A stretch of DNA of 64,000 nt from an uncultured Sphingomonadaceae bacterium (GCA_947493955.1 CANLSQ010000001.1:1736001-1800000), one strand, 5' to 3'. Counted from the stretch's first letter, positions 28,390 through 38,216 are shown. Made by a program: numbers and translations. Notes: generated by a model not told the origin, from the sequence alone.

Positions 28390-29796
28390 ATGCAAATGGG
28401 GAAGAATCTGTCGTGGAGACGTAGCTGGTCCGTGCTGGCCGCTAGTCTATTCTGTTTTGCGCTTGCTGGCGCAGCTCTGTTCATATCTTCTATCGCAACA
28501 CCAGCACCGGTTGAAGCTGCCCAGGATTTGGCGAGCGGGACCCATATGGGTGTCGCATCTTGCGGCGGCACAACATGCCATGGGCGCCAGGAAGCCGATG
28601 GCGAAGTGGTGCGACAGGACGAATTGATGCGCTGGCAGGAAGAATCAACACCCGGGGGCGCTCATAGTCGTGCTTTTCGGGTTCTTCGCGAGCCCCGCAG
28701 CATTGCGATGGCCAAGCGGCTTGGGATAAAAGATGCATCCTCGTCCCAGCAATGCCTTGGATGTCACAGTACACCAGCAGCAAAAAAAGGCCCCCGCTTC
28801 CAGCTTAGCGACGGTGTTGGCTGCGAAGCCTGCCATGGCCCATCTTCCGGCTGGCTTTCGGCCCATTATGCCGTTGGCGCCAACCATGCCCGCAATGTTT
28901 CGCTCGGATTGAAACCGCTGGACAACCCCAAAGTCCGTGCTGACAATTGCCTTGATTGTCACTTCGGCAGCGCAAAAAGCGGTCAGTTTGTCGATCACCG
29001 GATCATGGCCGCGGGGCACCCCCGCATTTCCTTTGAACTCGACCTCTTCTCCACCCTGCAGCAGCATCATGACGAAGATGTCGATTACATCCGGCGCAAG
29101 GGAAAGACTAACGCAGTACGTTTTTGGGCCGTTGGCCAGTCAATGGCTCTGGAACGTTCACTGAGCCTCTTTTCAAAACCTGCCTTGGCGCAAGAAGGCA
29201 TTTTCCCCGAATTCTATTTCTATGATTGTCACAGCTGCCACCGCCGCATCTATGACGAAGCATCGGCACGTCCGACGTCCGTCAACAATCCCGGTCGCCC
29301 CATTCCAGAGGGTATGCCGCCTTATAATGATGAAAACATGATCATGCTGAGTGCGGCCATTAAAGTCGCAGCTCCGGATATGGCGGAGCAGTTCGAATCC
29401 CGGTCCAAGGCTTTCCACGCGGCGATGGCCCAAGGCCGCGGACCGGCTGTCCAGGCTGCTGCCAGACTGAGGCAGACGGCGCGGGTTTTGGCAGATCGTT
29501 TCTCTCGCGCCAGCTTTGGCCGAAATCAAACTTTCCAGATCATGGAAACCATCGCCGGACAGGCAATCTCGCCGCGCTTCACCGACTATGAAGGCAGCGT
29601 ACAGGCCGTGATGGCAATCGATACGTTGCTCAACGGATTGGTGAACGGTGGTCAGGTCAGCGAGTCTGCTGCCTCCAGCCTGCGCGGCCAGATCAACGTG
29701 GCCTATAAGGCTGTCGATGATCCCAATAGCTATAAACCGCTGCAATTCCGCCGTGCGCTCGGCAGTGCGGTGAGAACGATAAGGGCATTACGATAA
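28390..29796 (+). CDS. Multihaem c-type cytochrome (cytochrome c554-like), five haem sites
   Basis: The 468-residue product has an N-terminal membrane anchor or uncleaved signal (about 12-38) and is exported. Four canonical sites are visible: CLGCH, CEACH, CLDCH and CHSCH. A fifth, CGGTTCH near residue 58, has four residues between the cysteines (CX4CH). The C-terminal third is a helical region without haem motifs. AGGAAAA lies about 6 bases before the ATG. It is the first gene of a tight four-gene operon, and its stop overlaps the next start (TAATG). By family it should pass electrons in the periplasm. Enzymatic activity (for example nitrite, hydroxylamine or tetrathionate chemistry) cannot be assigned. 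Confidence 0.85.
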   Translation: MQMGKNLSWRRSWSVLAASLFCFALAGAALFISSIATPAPVEAAQDLASGTHMGVASCGGTTCHGRQEADGEVVRQDELMRWQEESTPGGAHSRAFRVLREPRSIAMAKRLGIKDASSSQQCLGCHSTPAAKKGPRFQLSDGVGCEACHGPSSGWLSAHYAVGANHARNVSLGLKPLDNPKVRADNCLDCHFGSAKSGQFVDHRIMAAGHPRISFELDLFSTLQQHHDEDVDYIRRKGKTNAVRFWAVGQSMALERSLSLFSKPALAQEGIFPEFYFYDCHSCHRRIYDEASARPTSVNNPGRPIPEGMPPYNDENMIMLSAAIKVAAPDMAEQFESRSKAFHAAMAQGRGPAVQAAARLRQTARVLADRFSRASFGRNQTFQIMETIAGQAISPRFTDYEGSVQAVMAIDTLLNGLVNGGQVSESAASSLRGQINVAYKAVDDPNSYKPLQFRRALGSAVRTIRALR

Positions 29797-31796
29797 TGCG
29801 GAACATCCGTTTCATTACTGCAATTTCGGCAGCTGCCTTGATCCTGACCTCTTGCGGTGGCGGTGGTGGCAGCAATGATTTTGGCGGGGACCCAGCCCCC
29901 GCACCAGCTCCTGCCCCCACGCCAACGCCAACACCAATTGATGGCAACGGTGGAGCATTTACGCCTCCTGCCCAAGAATCGCTTAGCGTTACGGATGTGC
30001 AAACCATCATTGCGCAAGCTGTCGGAGAAGCAACTGCGCGCAACCTGCCTTCGGTTATCGCCGTTACCGATCGGGTCGGTAACGTACTGGCCGTTTTTCG
30101 TATGAACGGCGCGGCCGCAACGGCTACTACCAGCATATCGACGTCCGCCGGCCCCAATCCCACGCCCATGGATGCACAGGGCGTGGTTTTTCCCGCTGAA
30201 GCAGCTGCCATCGCCAAGGCTGTCACGGGCGCTTATCTGTCAAGTTCCGGAAATGCCTTCTCCACCCGAACAGCAAGCCAGATTGTACAGGAACATTTTC
30301 CGCCCGCTCCGACGACTGCTGGTCTTGAAAGTGGTCCGTTGTTCGGCGTTCAATTCAGCCAGCTTCCCTGTTCGGACCTGAACCAGCGCTTCAGTGCTGG
30401 TGGAGGAGCCAGCGCACTGATTGGGCCAAAACGCTCTCCAATCGGTCTTGCCGCAGACCCGGGCGGCCTGCCACTTTACAAAAACGGTGTCGTTGTCGGT
30501 GCCATTGGCGTGATGGGTGACAGCGATTATGGCTTTGACCCAAATATTCTCGACACCGATGTCGACGATGAAGAAGCAATAGCACTGGCCGGTATACAGG
30601 GCTTTGCTCCCTCCGCTTCGATAACTGCAAACCGGATATCCGTTGACGGAACGTCGCTGCGTTTCAGTGACATGGTGGTTGATGATCTCTCACCGTTGCA
30701 AAGTAATTTTGCCGCAATTAACGGTACATCTGGTAATCTGGTCCCGGTGACCGGCTATAGCGATGGAACCATAGTCGCTGGTTCGGCTTATGGCACAGAA
30801 AGTTCCGGCATCCGTGCATCAACGGCCGCAGAGTTTCAGAACCGCGATGCCTTTGTTTTGACCGACGGCACCGGCACCAATCGCTTTCCAATTCGAGCCG
30901 GAACTGATGGCGCCAATGTCACGACCCCGCTCACGGCCGCAGAAACCCGGGCAATTTTGGAAGAGTCCTTTATCATCATGAGCCGTGCTCGCGCGCAAAT
31001 CCGACAACCATTGGACAGCCGCGCACAAGTTTCTATTTCCATTGTTGATACCCATGGCGAGATTTTGGGCATTGTCCGTTCTCCCGACGCACCGATTTTC
31101 GGCACCGATGTATCGTTACAAAAAGCGCGAACGGCATCCTTCTTTTCGAACAGTGTTGCTGCGGCTGACCTTTTGGGTAATCCGGATGGTGATGTCGCGG
31201 CCTTTGTTGGACGCGTGCGTACGTTTTTAAATGATCCTAACGCCCTCACCGGAACCGTGGCCTTTGCCGACCGGTCCGGCGGCAACCTGGCCCGCCCCTA
31301 TTTCCCTGATGGCGAGTTGGGGCGGCCCAATGGCCCCTTGTCGCGACCGATTGACCAGTTCAATCCATTTGCAACCGGACTACAAGTCGCGCTCACCATC
31401 GGTAATATTGCTGGCCATCTCAATTTCATTTCCGGCGTTTCGGCAACCGACACAGCGGAACGCTGCACCAACACGCCGGATGCCGTGGCAGGGCAGAACC
31501 GTCTTGAAAATGGCATCCAGATTTTCCCGGGCAGCGTTCCGATCTATCGTGGTGACCAGCTTGTCGGCGGCCTCGGCGTATCCGGAGATGGCATCGACCA
31601 GGATGATATGATCAGCTTTCTTGGCCTGCACAATGCCGGGCTGCGGGTAGGTGGCATTGGCAATGCGCCAAAAGCCATTCGCGCCGACAATGTCGTGGTT
31701 GATCTTGGCGATGCACAGGTCCGTTTACGCTATGTAAACTGTCCGTTTGCGCCGTTTCTCGACACCGATGACCAAAATGTCTGCGAGGGACTGTAA
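29796..31796 (+). CDS. Lipoprotein with two DUF336 (GlcG/HbpS-like haem-binding) domains
   Basis: The 666-residue product has a lipoprotein signal with lipobox LTSC, then a glycine and Pro-Ala linker, so it is membrane-anchored. Two GlcG/HbpS-type regions follow: about 55-270, with IAVTDRVGNVLAVFRM and GAIGVMGD, and about 390-640, with ISIVDTHGEILGIVR and GGLGVSGDGID. DUF336 proteins bind haem or corrin-like cofactors in some members. A tandem copy on a lipoprotein between cytochrome genes suggests haem handling or electron-transfer scaffolding. The start overlaps the upstream stop by one base, and the next gene follows after 5 bases. Confidence 0.82.
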   Translation: MRNIRFITAISAAALILTSCGGGGGSNDFGGDPAPAPAPAPTPTPTPIDGNGGAFTPPAQESLSVTDVQTIIAQAVGEATARNLPSVIAVTDRVGNVLAVFRMNGAAATATTSISTSAGPNPTPMDAQGVVFPAEAAAIAKAVTGAYLSSSGNAFSTRTASQIVQEHFPPAPTTAGLESGPLFGVQFSQLPCSDLNQRFSAGGGASALIGPKRSPIGLAADPGGLPLYKNGVVVGAIGVMGDSDYGFDPNILDTDVDDEEAIALAGIQGFAPSASITANRISVDGTSLRFSDMVVDDLSPLQSNFAAINGTSGNLVPVTGYSDGTIVAGSAYGTESSGIRASTAAEFQNRDAFVLTDGTGTNRFPIRAGTDGANVTTPLTAAETRAILEESFIIMSRARAQIRQPLDSRAQVSISIVDTHGEILGIVRSPDAPIFGTDVSLQKARTASFFSNSVAAADLLGNPDGDVAAFVGRVRTFLNDPNALTGTVAFADRSGGNLARPYFPDGELGRPNGPLSRPIDQFNPFATGLQVALTIGNIAGHLNFISGVSATDTAERCTNTPDAVAGQNRLENGIQIFPGSVPIYRGDQLVGGLGVSGDGIDQDDMISFLGLHNAGLRVGGIGNAPKAIRADNVVVDLGDAQVRLRYVNCPFAPFLDTDDQNVCEGL

Positions 31797-31801
31797 AGAA
31801 A

Positions 31802-33910
31802 GTGCCTGCATTATCCTCCTCTTTCCTGCCGATTATGACGGTGATGTCGGGTCAAGCCGAACAGATGGAAGCTCAGCGCCTCTCCATTGAAGAAATGGAA
31901 AGCTCGCTCACAGCTTTGCTGGCAAGCGAGCAGTTTGATTGGATACGTGTCGAGAATTCGGATTTTGACCTTGCTGAAATAGATGCAGGCGCTGGCATGT
32001 TGGCCGTCGGCGGGCCCGATCCCGAAGAAGAAGCCGCAGCCGAAACGGCTGAACCACCAGCTACAGATTCCGCAATCGTAGAAACCGAGGCTGCCCAGCC
32101 AGAACAATTGGAAATGGATTTTGACGGCTTGGAAGCCGATGAGGCGTTAATCGATGGTCGCCGTCGTCCCGGCGTGCCTAAGGAACTGCCAGACCGCATC
32201 ACCCAGAATAATCCCGGCGCGGTGAGTGCGCCGCCGCCTGAGGCATTTCCGACCGACGAATTTCCCGTCCCCGACCGCTGGCGGATATTGCAGACCCTAT
32301 GCCCGCAAAAAGGCGGTGATCAGTCGATCTACAAGGTATTCGGCGCGCTGAAGAATAATTGCAGCAATACGTCCAACCCATATGCACAAAATGTGTTGAA
32401 GGGCGACAAGCCTATTCCGGCCGACAAGAAACCGTCCTTCCTGAAGGGCGATGACTGGTTCTTTGTCGTCAACGCGATCTCGGACACCGTCATCGAGCCG
32501 CGCAGCTTCCCAATCCCGGTCGGTGTGCAAACAACCGAGCGGGACAATAGCATTGATGTTTTCGGCCGCTCCGGTTCCGAAGTCTACGCCCAAACCTTCA
32601 TCACTGGTTTCGCCCTGATCAAAGGCTCAACTGCCTACAAACCACCTGATGTGGAGTACCGCCTGACGCTGGCTACGCAGATCAACCATGTGAACGTCCC
32701 GGAACGCCGCGTGCTGTTTGTCGAACCTTCAAAAACCTCCAACCGCACCGACTGGTTTGTCGGCGTCCAGGAAGCGTTTTTCGACTATCATATCCGCAAC
32801 ACTTCCGCGCGTTATGACTTTGACAGCTTCCGTATCGGTATCCAACCGATGCAGGCCGATTTCCGCGGCTTCCTGTTTCAGGATAATCAACTCGGTTTCC
32901 GCCTGTTCGGCACGCGTGACAATAACCGCGTCCAATATAATCTTGGCGCCTTCGTGCAGCTGGAAAAAGACACGAACAGCGGCCTCAATGATATCACCCA
33001 AACGCCTCGCGAAAGCTATATTTTCTTCGCCAATCTCTATCGTCAGGATTTGCCTTTTGTCGGCCTGACCAGCCAGTTCAGCGTCACCTATAATATGAAC
33101 CGCGAAAAGAACGATATCGAGATTGACGATAACGGATTTCCGGTTCGCCCGGCCCTGATCGGAGATTTACGGGGCCGCGCCTATGACGTCGTGTATCCTG
33201 GCTATGCGGTGGATGGCCGGATCGGACGAATTAACGTGACCGGGCAGATTTATGGTGCTTTCGGCGAAGATCGCAACAGCATATTCACAAGCGAACCGGC
33301 CAAAATCGCTGCCTATTTCGCGGCGGCGGAAGCAAGCTATGATGTCGACTTCCTACGCTTTCGGGCATCCGGCCTGTTCGCCAGTGGAGACGGCAATCCC
33401 TATAATAATACGGAAGCCGGGTTCGATGCCATTTTTGAAAACCCAATTTTTGCCGGTGCTGATACCAGTTACTGGATCCGGCAGACCATCCCCTTTGCCG
33501 GGGGCGGGCGTGCAATCAGCATCAATGGCCGAAACGGTATCCTCAATTCCTTGCGGTCTTCCAAGGAGCAGGGGCAGAGCAATTTCAACAACCCCGGTAC
33601 GATTTTGGCGGGCGTTGGCGTTGATGCCGACCTGACGCCGGATTTTCGTTTGTCGGCCAATGCCAATCATCTGTGGTTCCACAAGACGGAAAGCCTTGAA
33701 GCGCTGCGTGTCGAGGGCTCGATACCTAAAGATATCGGCTGGGATTTGTCAGCGGCAGCCATTTATCGTCCCAACGCCAACCAGAACTTAGTTTTCCGCT
33801 TATCAGGTGCGGCGCTGCTCCCCGGCAAAGGCTTTGAAGACTTGTTCGATCAAACCGATAAGCGCGATTTCCATTATTCCATTCTCTTCAACGCGATACT
33901 GGCTTTCTGA
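31802..33910 (+). CDS. Outer-membrane beta-barrel protein of the multihaem operon
   Basis: The 702-residue product starts at GTG 31802, five bases after the upstream stop. The N-terminus is short and mildly hydrophobic and may be a weak signal peptide. An acidic, coiled, Ala/Glu-rich region (about 20-130) is followed by a globular segment. The remainder is rich in alternating aromatic strands (for example YIFFANLYRQDLPF) and ends in phenylalanine (FNAILAF), as barrel proteins do. I recognise no named family. Its place between a periplasmic cytochrome and a decahaem cytochrome invites comparison with the porin of porin-cytochrome conduits. That role is inference. Confidence 0.62.
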   Translation: MPALSSSFLPIMTVMSGQAEQMEAQRLSIEEMESSLTALLASEQFDWIRVENSDFDLAEIDAGAGMLAVGGPDPEEEAAAETAEPPATDSAIVETEAAQPEQLEMDFDGLEADEALIDGRRRPGVPKELPDRITQNNPGAVSAPPPEAFPTDEFPVPDRWRILQTLCPQKGGDQSIYKVFGALKNNCSNTSNPYAQNVLKGDKPIPADKKPSFLKGDDWFFVVNAISDTVIEPRSFPIPVGVQTTERDNSIDVFGRSGSEVYAQTFITGFALIKGSTAYKPPDVEYRLTLATQINHVNVPERRVLFVEPSKTSNRTDWFVGVQEAFFDYHIRNTSARYDFDSFRIGIQPMQADFRGFLFQDNQLGFRLFGTRDNNRVQYNLGAFVQLEKDTNSGLNDITQTPRESYIFFANLYRQDLPFVGLTSQFSVTYNMNREKNDIEIDDNGFPVRPALIGDLRGRAYDVVYPGYAVDGRIGRINVTGQIYGAFGEDRNSIFTSEPAKIAAYFAAAEASYDVDFLRFRASGLFASGDGNPYNNTEAGFDAIFENPIFAGADTSYWIRQTIPFAGGGRAISINGRNGILNSLRSSKEQGQSNFNNPGTILAGVGVDADLTPDFRLSANANHLWFHKTESLEALRVEGSIPKDIGWDLSAAAIYRPNANQNLVFRLSGAALLPGKGFEDLFDQTDKRDFHYSILFNAILAF

Positions 33911-33911
33911 T

Positions 33912-36900
33912 ATGCGGTCTCTCAATCTTCTCTCCCGATATAAGCGTTTCTTCATCACTGGACTCGGCGTCGCTGGACTGAGCGTTGCAGGAACACCAGC
34001 GCTACTTGCCGCAGGAAAAGAGAAACCTCAGAAGATTGACTATACGTTCACACCACCAGCGCCGCAGAACCAGACATGGGATGCTGCAAACACAAAAAGC
34101 ACAGGCTGTATATCCTGTCATACAGACAGCGATCAGAAAACCATGCATGAAACGCCCGCTGTCGTGCTTGGCTGTGTCGACTGTCATGGCGGTGATGCCA
34201 GCGTTACCGGCGACAATGCCTGGGGCAAGAAAAGCCCACAATATATGTATGCGCTTAAAAAGGCGCATGTCCTCCCCAAATATCCAGAAAGCTGGCATTG
34301 GCCGTCTTCCGCCAATCCGAAGCGCAGCTATACATTGCTGAACAAGGAATCACCGGAATTTGTTCGCTTCGTCAATCCGTCCGATTATCGCGTTGCGCGC
34401 GAGGCATGTGGCGCCTGCCATATGGAGATTATCGAGGCTTCAGAGCGATCGCTGATGGCCACTGGGGCCATGCTATGGGGCGGCGCTGCCTATAACAACG
34501 GCATCGTACCATTTAAAAATTATGTGTTCGGCGAAGCCTATACGCGCAAGGGCTTGCCTGCGACGATCAAATCACCTGGCAATCCGCATGGCACAGTAAC
34601 GGAAGAGCAAAAGAAGCGCGGTGCCTTGCCCATTCTCTATCCCCTGCCCACCTGGCACACCATTCCGCCGGGCGACGTGTTCCGTGTGTTTGAGCGCGGT
34701 GGCCGCAATATCAATACGCAATTTCCTGAAATCGGCTTGCCAAACATTGGCGGAATCATCCAACGACTGGAGGAACCAGGCCGTCCGGACCTGAAACAAT
34801 CCAACCGTGGTCCCGGCACCGGGCTGCGCGTTGCCATTCCGGCTCTGAATATTCACAAGACCCGGCTCAACGATCCGTTCACCTGGTTCATGGGTACCAA
34901 TGATCAGCCAGGCGACTATCGTCAATCAGGCTGTGCTAGCTGCCATGTGGTCTATGCAAATGACCGCGAACCCCGCCACAGCCTGATCTGGGCCAAATAT
35001 GGCCGCGACGGACAGACGCAAACCAAAGATCCAACGATCCGTAACCTGAAAGAGGGTGAGCATCGCGTCGGGAAATTTGGAACCTATGATGCTTCTTATA
35101 GCAAAAAGGGCGGCCATGATAAGAAAGCTGACTATCACGGGGACGACCATGATGACGGACATGGGGATGATCACAGCACCGACATAGACCCGGCGAAACG
35201 GGAAAAGGGACATCCTGTCCAGCATGCTTTCACCCGCGCCATTCCAACTGCCCAGTGCATGAACTGTCACATGCACCAGCCCAATATCTTCCTGAACAGC
35301 TTCCTCGGCTATACGATGTGGGACTATGAGTCCGATGCCCCGCTGATGTGGCCCGGTCCGAACAATACCACGCCGCGGCCCGAGGGCATGAGTGATGAGG
35401 AATATCAGAAAACTTATAAACAGCAGAAATATCCTGATGCCGAAGAAGTGCGCAAGATCCTCGACCGCAATCCAGAAGCCGCTTCACCTAAAGGTCTTTG
35501 GGGTGATCTTGATTTCCTGCGCAATGTCTATGATCTCAACAGCGAAGCCAAGGACACACAATTTGCTGACTATCACGGTCATGGCTGGAATTTCCGCGCC
35601 ATATTGAAACGCGATCGCGATGGCAATCTGCTCGATGAAGATGGCGATATTGTCGACAATGATGATCCGGAAAAATTCCGCCGTGAGGACGAAGAGAAAT
35701 TCGTCGAACCCGGGACTAACCCCGGGAAATCTGTCCACATGATGAGTATCCATGCCGAGGTCGGCATGCAATGCGCGGATTGTCATTTCGCCCAGGACAG
35801 CCATGGCAATGGTCTGATCTATGGCGAGGTTGCCAATGCGGTGGAGATAAACTGCAAAGACTGCCATGGTACGGCCGATGAATATCCGACATTGATGACA
35901 TCCAATCTGGCGGCGCGGCCGAAGGGCAAGAACTTGAACCTGCTGCGCAATGCGGATGGTCAGCGCCGCTTTGAATGGATGCAGGATGCCAATGGCAAGC
36001 GTGTGTTGATCCAGCGTTCCATCGTGGACCCAGACCTCAGCTGGCGGGTCAGCTTGGTCAAAGACAGCGTTGACCGTTCGCATCCTGACTTTAACCTGAA
36101 ATCGGCACGCGCCAAGCTGATGTCCAAGACCGGCGCGGAGACTGGGAAATACAGTTTTGGTACTGGCGTACCCGCTGCTGATCGGGCCCATAAAGATGAA
36201 AATATGGTGTGCTTCACCTGTCACTTGAGCTGGACCACCAGCTGTGGCGGGTGCCATTTGCCGATTGAAGCCAACTGGCAAACGGAAAGCCACAAATATG
36301 AAGGCGGCACCACACGTAACTACGCCACCTATAATCCTCAGGTCGCCCGTGATCAGATGTTCCAGCTTGGCCGTCACCAGACGACCAAGGGCAGCATTAT
36401 CGCACCGGTACGGTCAACCTCGGCGCTGGTGCTCTCCTCAACCAATATCAACCGTGAACGCATCTATGTGCAGCAGCCGCCCATATCGGCCATCGGTTTC
36501 TCCAGCCAAGCCTTTGCACCGCACTTCCCGCACACCGTTCGCAAGACCGAGACCAAGCAATGTTCCGATTGTCACTTGAGCGAAGCCAATGACAATAATG
36601 CCATCATGTCTCAGCTGCTTTTGCAGGGTACAAATTTCGTGAACTTTGTTGGCCTGCATGCCTGGGTAGGCATGGACAAGGGCTTTGAAGCGGTACGTGT
36701 GACAGAATGGGATGAACCCCAAGCAGTCATCGGTTCCTATCTGCAAAAATATGCGTATCCCGATTATTGGCGGATGCATGTGGAAGATAATGGGCGCGAA
36801 CTCATCAACTGGGTGCGCGGCGAGCGGCTCGATGCCAATCTGTCTGGCGAGACCAAAGCTCTGGAAGAATTTGCCAATGTTGTGCAGGGCACCGGGGACA

Positions 36901-38072
36901 GCGTCCGCTGTTTACAGCTGCGCGGTGAATATATGTTTGTCGCAGAGGGTAGAGGCGGGTTCCGCGCCTATGACGTCGCTTCGATCGGCAATAAGGGTTT
37001 TTCCGAACGGATCGTCAAGGCCCCCTTCTCTTCCCTGGGTCATGACACCCATGTCGACACGAAAAACGCGACCTGCATGGCATTGTCGACCAACCAGCCA
37101 GTTGCACCGGAACGCAACACGGCCGAGCTCCGCGAGATTAATGAGGAGCAGCCGTTCCATCCGATTTATAATTATGCCGTTGTTACTGACAGCGAAGAAG
37201 GTTTAATTCTCGTGGACATCAATACGCTGGCCGACGGCGAGTTCCGCAACAATTTCTTCAAGCGCGCCGTTACCTGGAATGCGGACGGGGTCTTGAACGG
37301 CGCCAAGCATATCACACTGGCCGGTCATTATGCCTACATCACCGCCGCGAGTGGGCTGGTTGTCATTGACCTCAACGATCCGTTGAAACCCCGCCATGTC
37401 ATCACCATGCCGATGACAGATGCCCGGGCGTCAGCCTTGCAGTTCCGCTATCTTTGGGTAACCGATGCTGACGGTGTGAAGCTGTTCAATGTGACAGATA
37501 TGGAAAAGCCGGTTCCGGTAGAGTCCGGGACAATCCCACTCAACAATGCACGCCGTCTCTATCTGGCCCGCACCTATGCTTATATCGCGGCAAAAGACGA
37601 AGGTTTGGTGATTGCCAATATCACCAAGCCGGAAGCACCAGTTATCTATCGCAAGGAAACATTTGGCGGCCAGATGAATGACGCAGAAGACGTCATTGTC
37701 GGTTCGACCAATGCCACTCTGTTTGCCTATGTCGCCGACGGCCGGAATGGTCTGAAAGTCATTCAGCTGACTTCTCCAGACAGCCAGCCGAACTATTATG
37801 GTTTTTCACCGCCGCCGATGCCGGAACTAATTGCCTTTGCCCGTACCCCCAAACCCGCATTGGCCTTGTCCAAAGGACTGGATCGTGACCGGGCAGTGGA
37901 TGAAACCGGCGGACAGATGGCCGTGTTTGGTCGGCTAGGCTCCCGGCCATTTACCCGCAGTGAAATGCAGCGCTTTTATCTCAACAGCAAGGGCAAGCCC
38001 TATTTCGTGAAGGACGAGGTTGATTTATCGGACTGGATCGGCCCTGTACCGCCAATGCTGGCGCGCCGGTGA
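33912..38072 (+). CDS. Decahaem c-type cytochrome fused to a C-terminal LVIVD-type beta-propeller
   Basis: The 1386-residue product starts at the ATG 33912, one base after the barrel gene's stop. A signal peptide ends around TPALLAA. Ten CXXCH sites are visible in order: CISCH, CVDCH, CGACH, CASCH, CMNCH, CADCH, CKDCH, CFTCH, CGGCH and CSDCH, between residues about 60 and 885. A His/Asp-rich loop lies at 402-421. From about 995 to 1290 come six blades of the form YAYITAASGLVVIDL, matching LVIVD/YVTN-like propeller repeats. It is probably a periplasmic or surface electron-transfer enzyme. The fusion of decahaem and propeller is the striking feature. Substrate unknown. Confidence 0.88.
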   Translation: MRSLNLLSRYKRFFITGLGVAGLSVAGTPALLAAGKEKPQKIDYTFTPPAPQNQTWDAANTKSTGCISCHTDSDQKTMHETPAVVLGCVDCHGGDASVTGDNAWGKKSPQYMYALKKAHVLPKYPESWHWPSSANPKRSYTLLNKESPEFVRFVNPSDYRVAREACGACHMEIIEASERSLMATGAMLWGGAAYNNGIVPFKNYVFGEAYTRKGLPATIKSPGNPHGTVTEEQKKRGALPILYPLPTWHTIPPGDVFRVFERGGRNINTQFPEIGLPNIGGIIQRLEEPGRPDLKQSNRGPGTGLRVAIPALNIHKTRLNDPFTWFMGTNDQPGDYRQSGCASCHVVYANDREPRHSLIWAKYGRDGQTQTKDPTIRNLKEGEHRVGKFGTYDASYSKKGGHDKKADYHGDDHDDGHGDDHSTDIDPAKREKGHPVQHAFTRAIPTAQCMNCHMHQPNIFLNSFLGYTMWDYESDAPLMWPGPNNTTPRPEGMSDEEYQKTYKQQKYPDAEEVRKILDRNPEAASPKGLWGDLDFLRNVYDLNSEAKDTQFADYHGHGWNFRAILKRDRDGNLLDEDGDIVDNDDPEKFRREDEEKFVEPGTNPGKSVHMMSIHAEVGMQCADCHFAQDSHGNGLIYGEVANAVEINCKDCHGTADEYPTLMTSNLAARPKGKNLNLLRNADGQRRFEWMQDANGKRVLIQRSIVDPDLSWRVSLVKDSVDRSHPDFNLKSARAKLMSKTGAETGKYSFGTGVPAADRAHKDENMVCFTCHLSWTTSCGGCHLPIEANWQTESHKYEGGTTRNYATYNPQVARDQMFQLGRHQTTKGSIIAPVRSTSALVLSSTNINRERIYVQQPPISAIGFSSQAFAPHFPHTVRKTETKQCSDCHLSEANDNNAIMSQLLLQGTNFVNFVGLHAWVGMDKGFEAVRVTEWDEPQAVIGSYLQKYAYPDYWRMHVEDNGRELINWVRGERLDANLSGETKALEEFANVVQGTGDSVRCLQLRGEYMFVAEGRGGFRAYDVASIGNKGFSERIVKAPFSSLGHDTHVDTKNATCMALSTNQPVAPERNTAELREINEEQPFHPIYNYAVVTDSEEGLILVDINTLADGEFRNNFFKRAVTWNADGVLNGAKHITLAGHYAYITAASGLVVIDLNDPLKPRHVITMPMTDARASALQFRYLWVTDADGVKLFNVTDMEKPVPVESGTIPLNNARRLYLARTYAYIAAKDEGLVIANITKPEAPVIYRKETFGGQMNDAEDVIVGSTNATLFAYVADGRNGLKVIQLTSPDSQPNYYGFSPPPMPELIAFARTPKPALALSKGLDRDRAVDETGGQMAVFGRLGSRPFTRSEMQRFYLNSKGKPYFVKDEVDLSDWIGPVPPMLARR

Positions 38073-38098
38073 TACATCGGATAGGCTGACAAAGAAAC

Positions 38099-38127
38099 GG
38101 GGACCGGAGCTTACGACCACGGTCCCC
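38099..38127. terminator. Hairpin terminator after the multihaem operon
   Basis: An 8-base perfect stem, GGGGACCG (38099-38106) with CGGTCCCC (38120-38127), encloses a 13-base loop and is followed by TTTCCT. It lies 27 bases after the decahaem stop and between convergent genes, so it may serve both. Confidence 0.65.
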
Positions 38128-38160
38128 TTTCCTCGATACGCGACGCGAGGAATATAGGCT

Positions 38161-38187
38161 CTCTGTATTCAAAGACAGAATACAGAG
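38161..38187. terminator. Second strong hairpin in the convergent intergenic region
   Basis: A perfect 10-base stem, CTCTGTATTC with GAATACAGAG, encloses a 7-base loop and lies 30 bases after the minus-strand glycine-zipper stop. The T-tract is poor on both strands. It may act as a terminator or an mRNA 3'-end stabiliser for the minus-strand gene. Confidence 0.5.
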
Positions 38188-38216
38188 GGCTTATCTTAAA
38201 TCTCCATGCGATCCCA

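Noticed and set aside
33807-33911. Extended N-terminus of the decahaem cytochrome (35 extra residues)
   Set aside because: It overlaps the end of the barrel gene in another frame and precedes a perfect signal peptide beginning at the ATG 33912.
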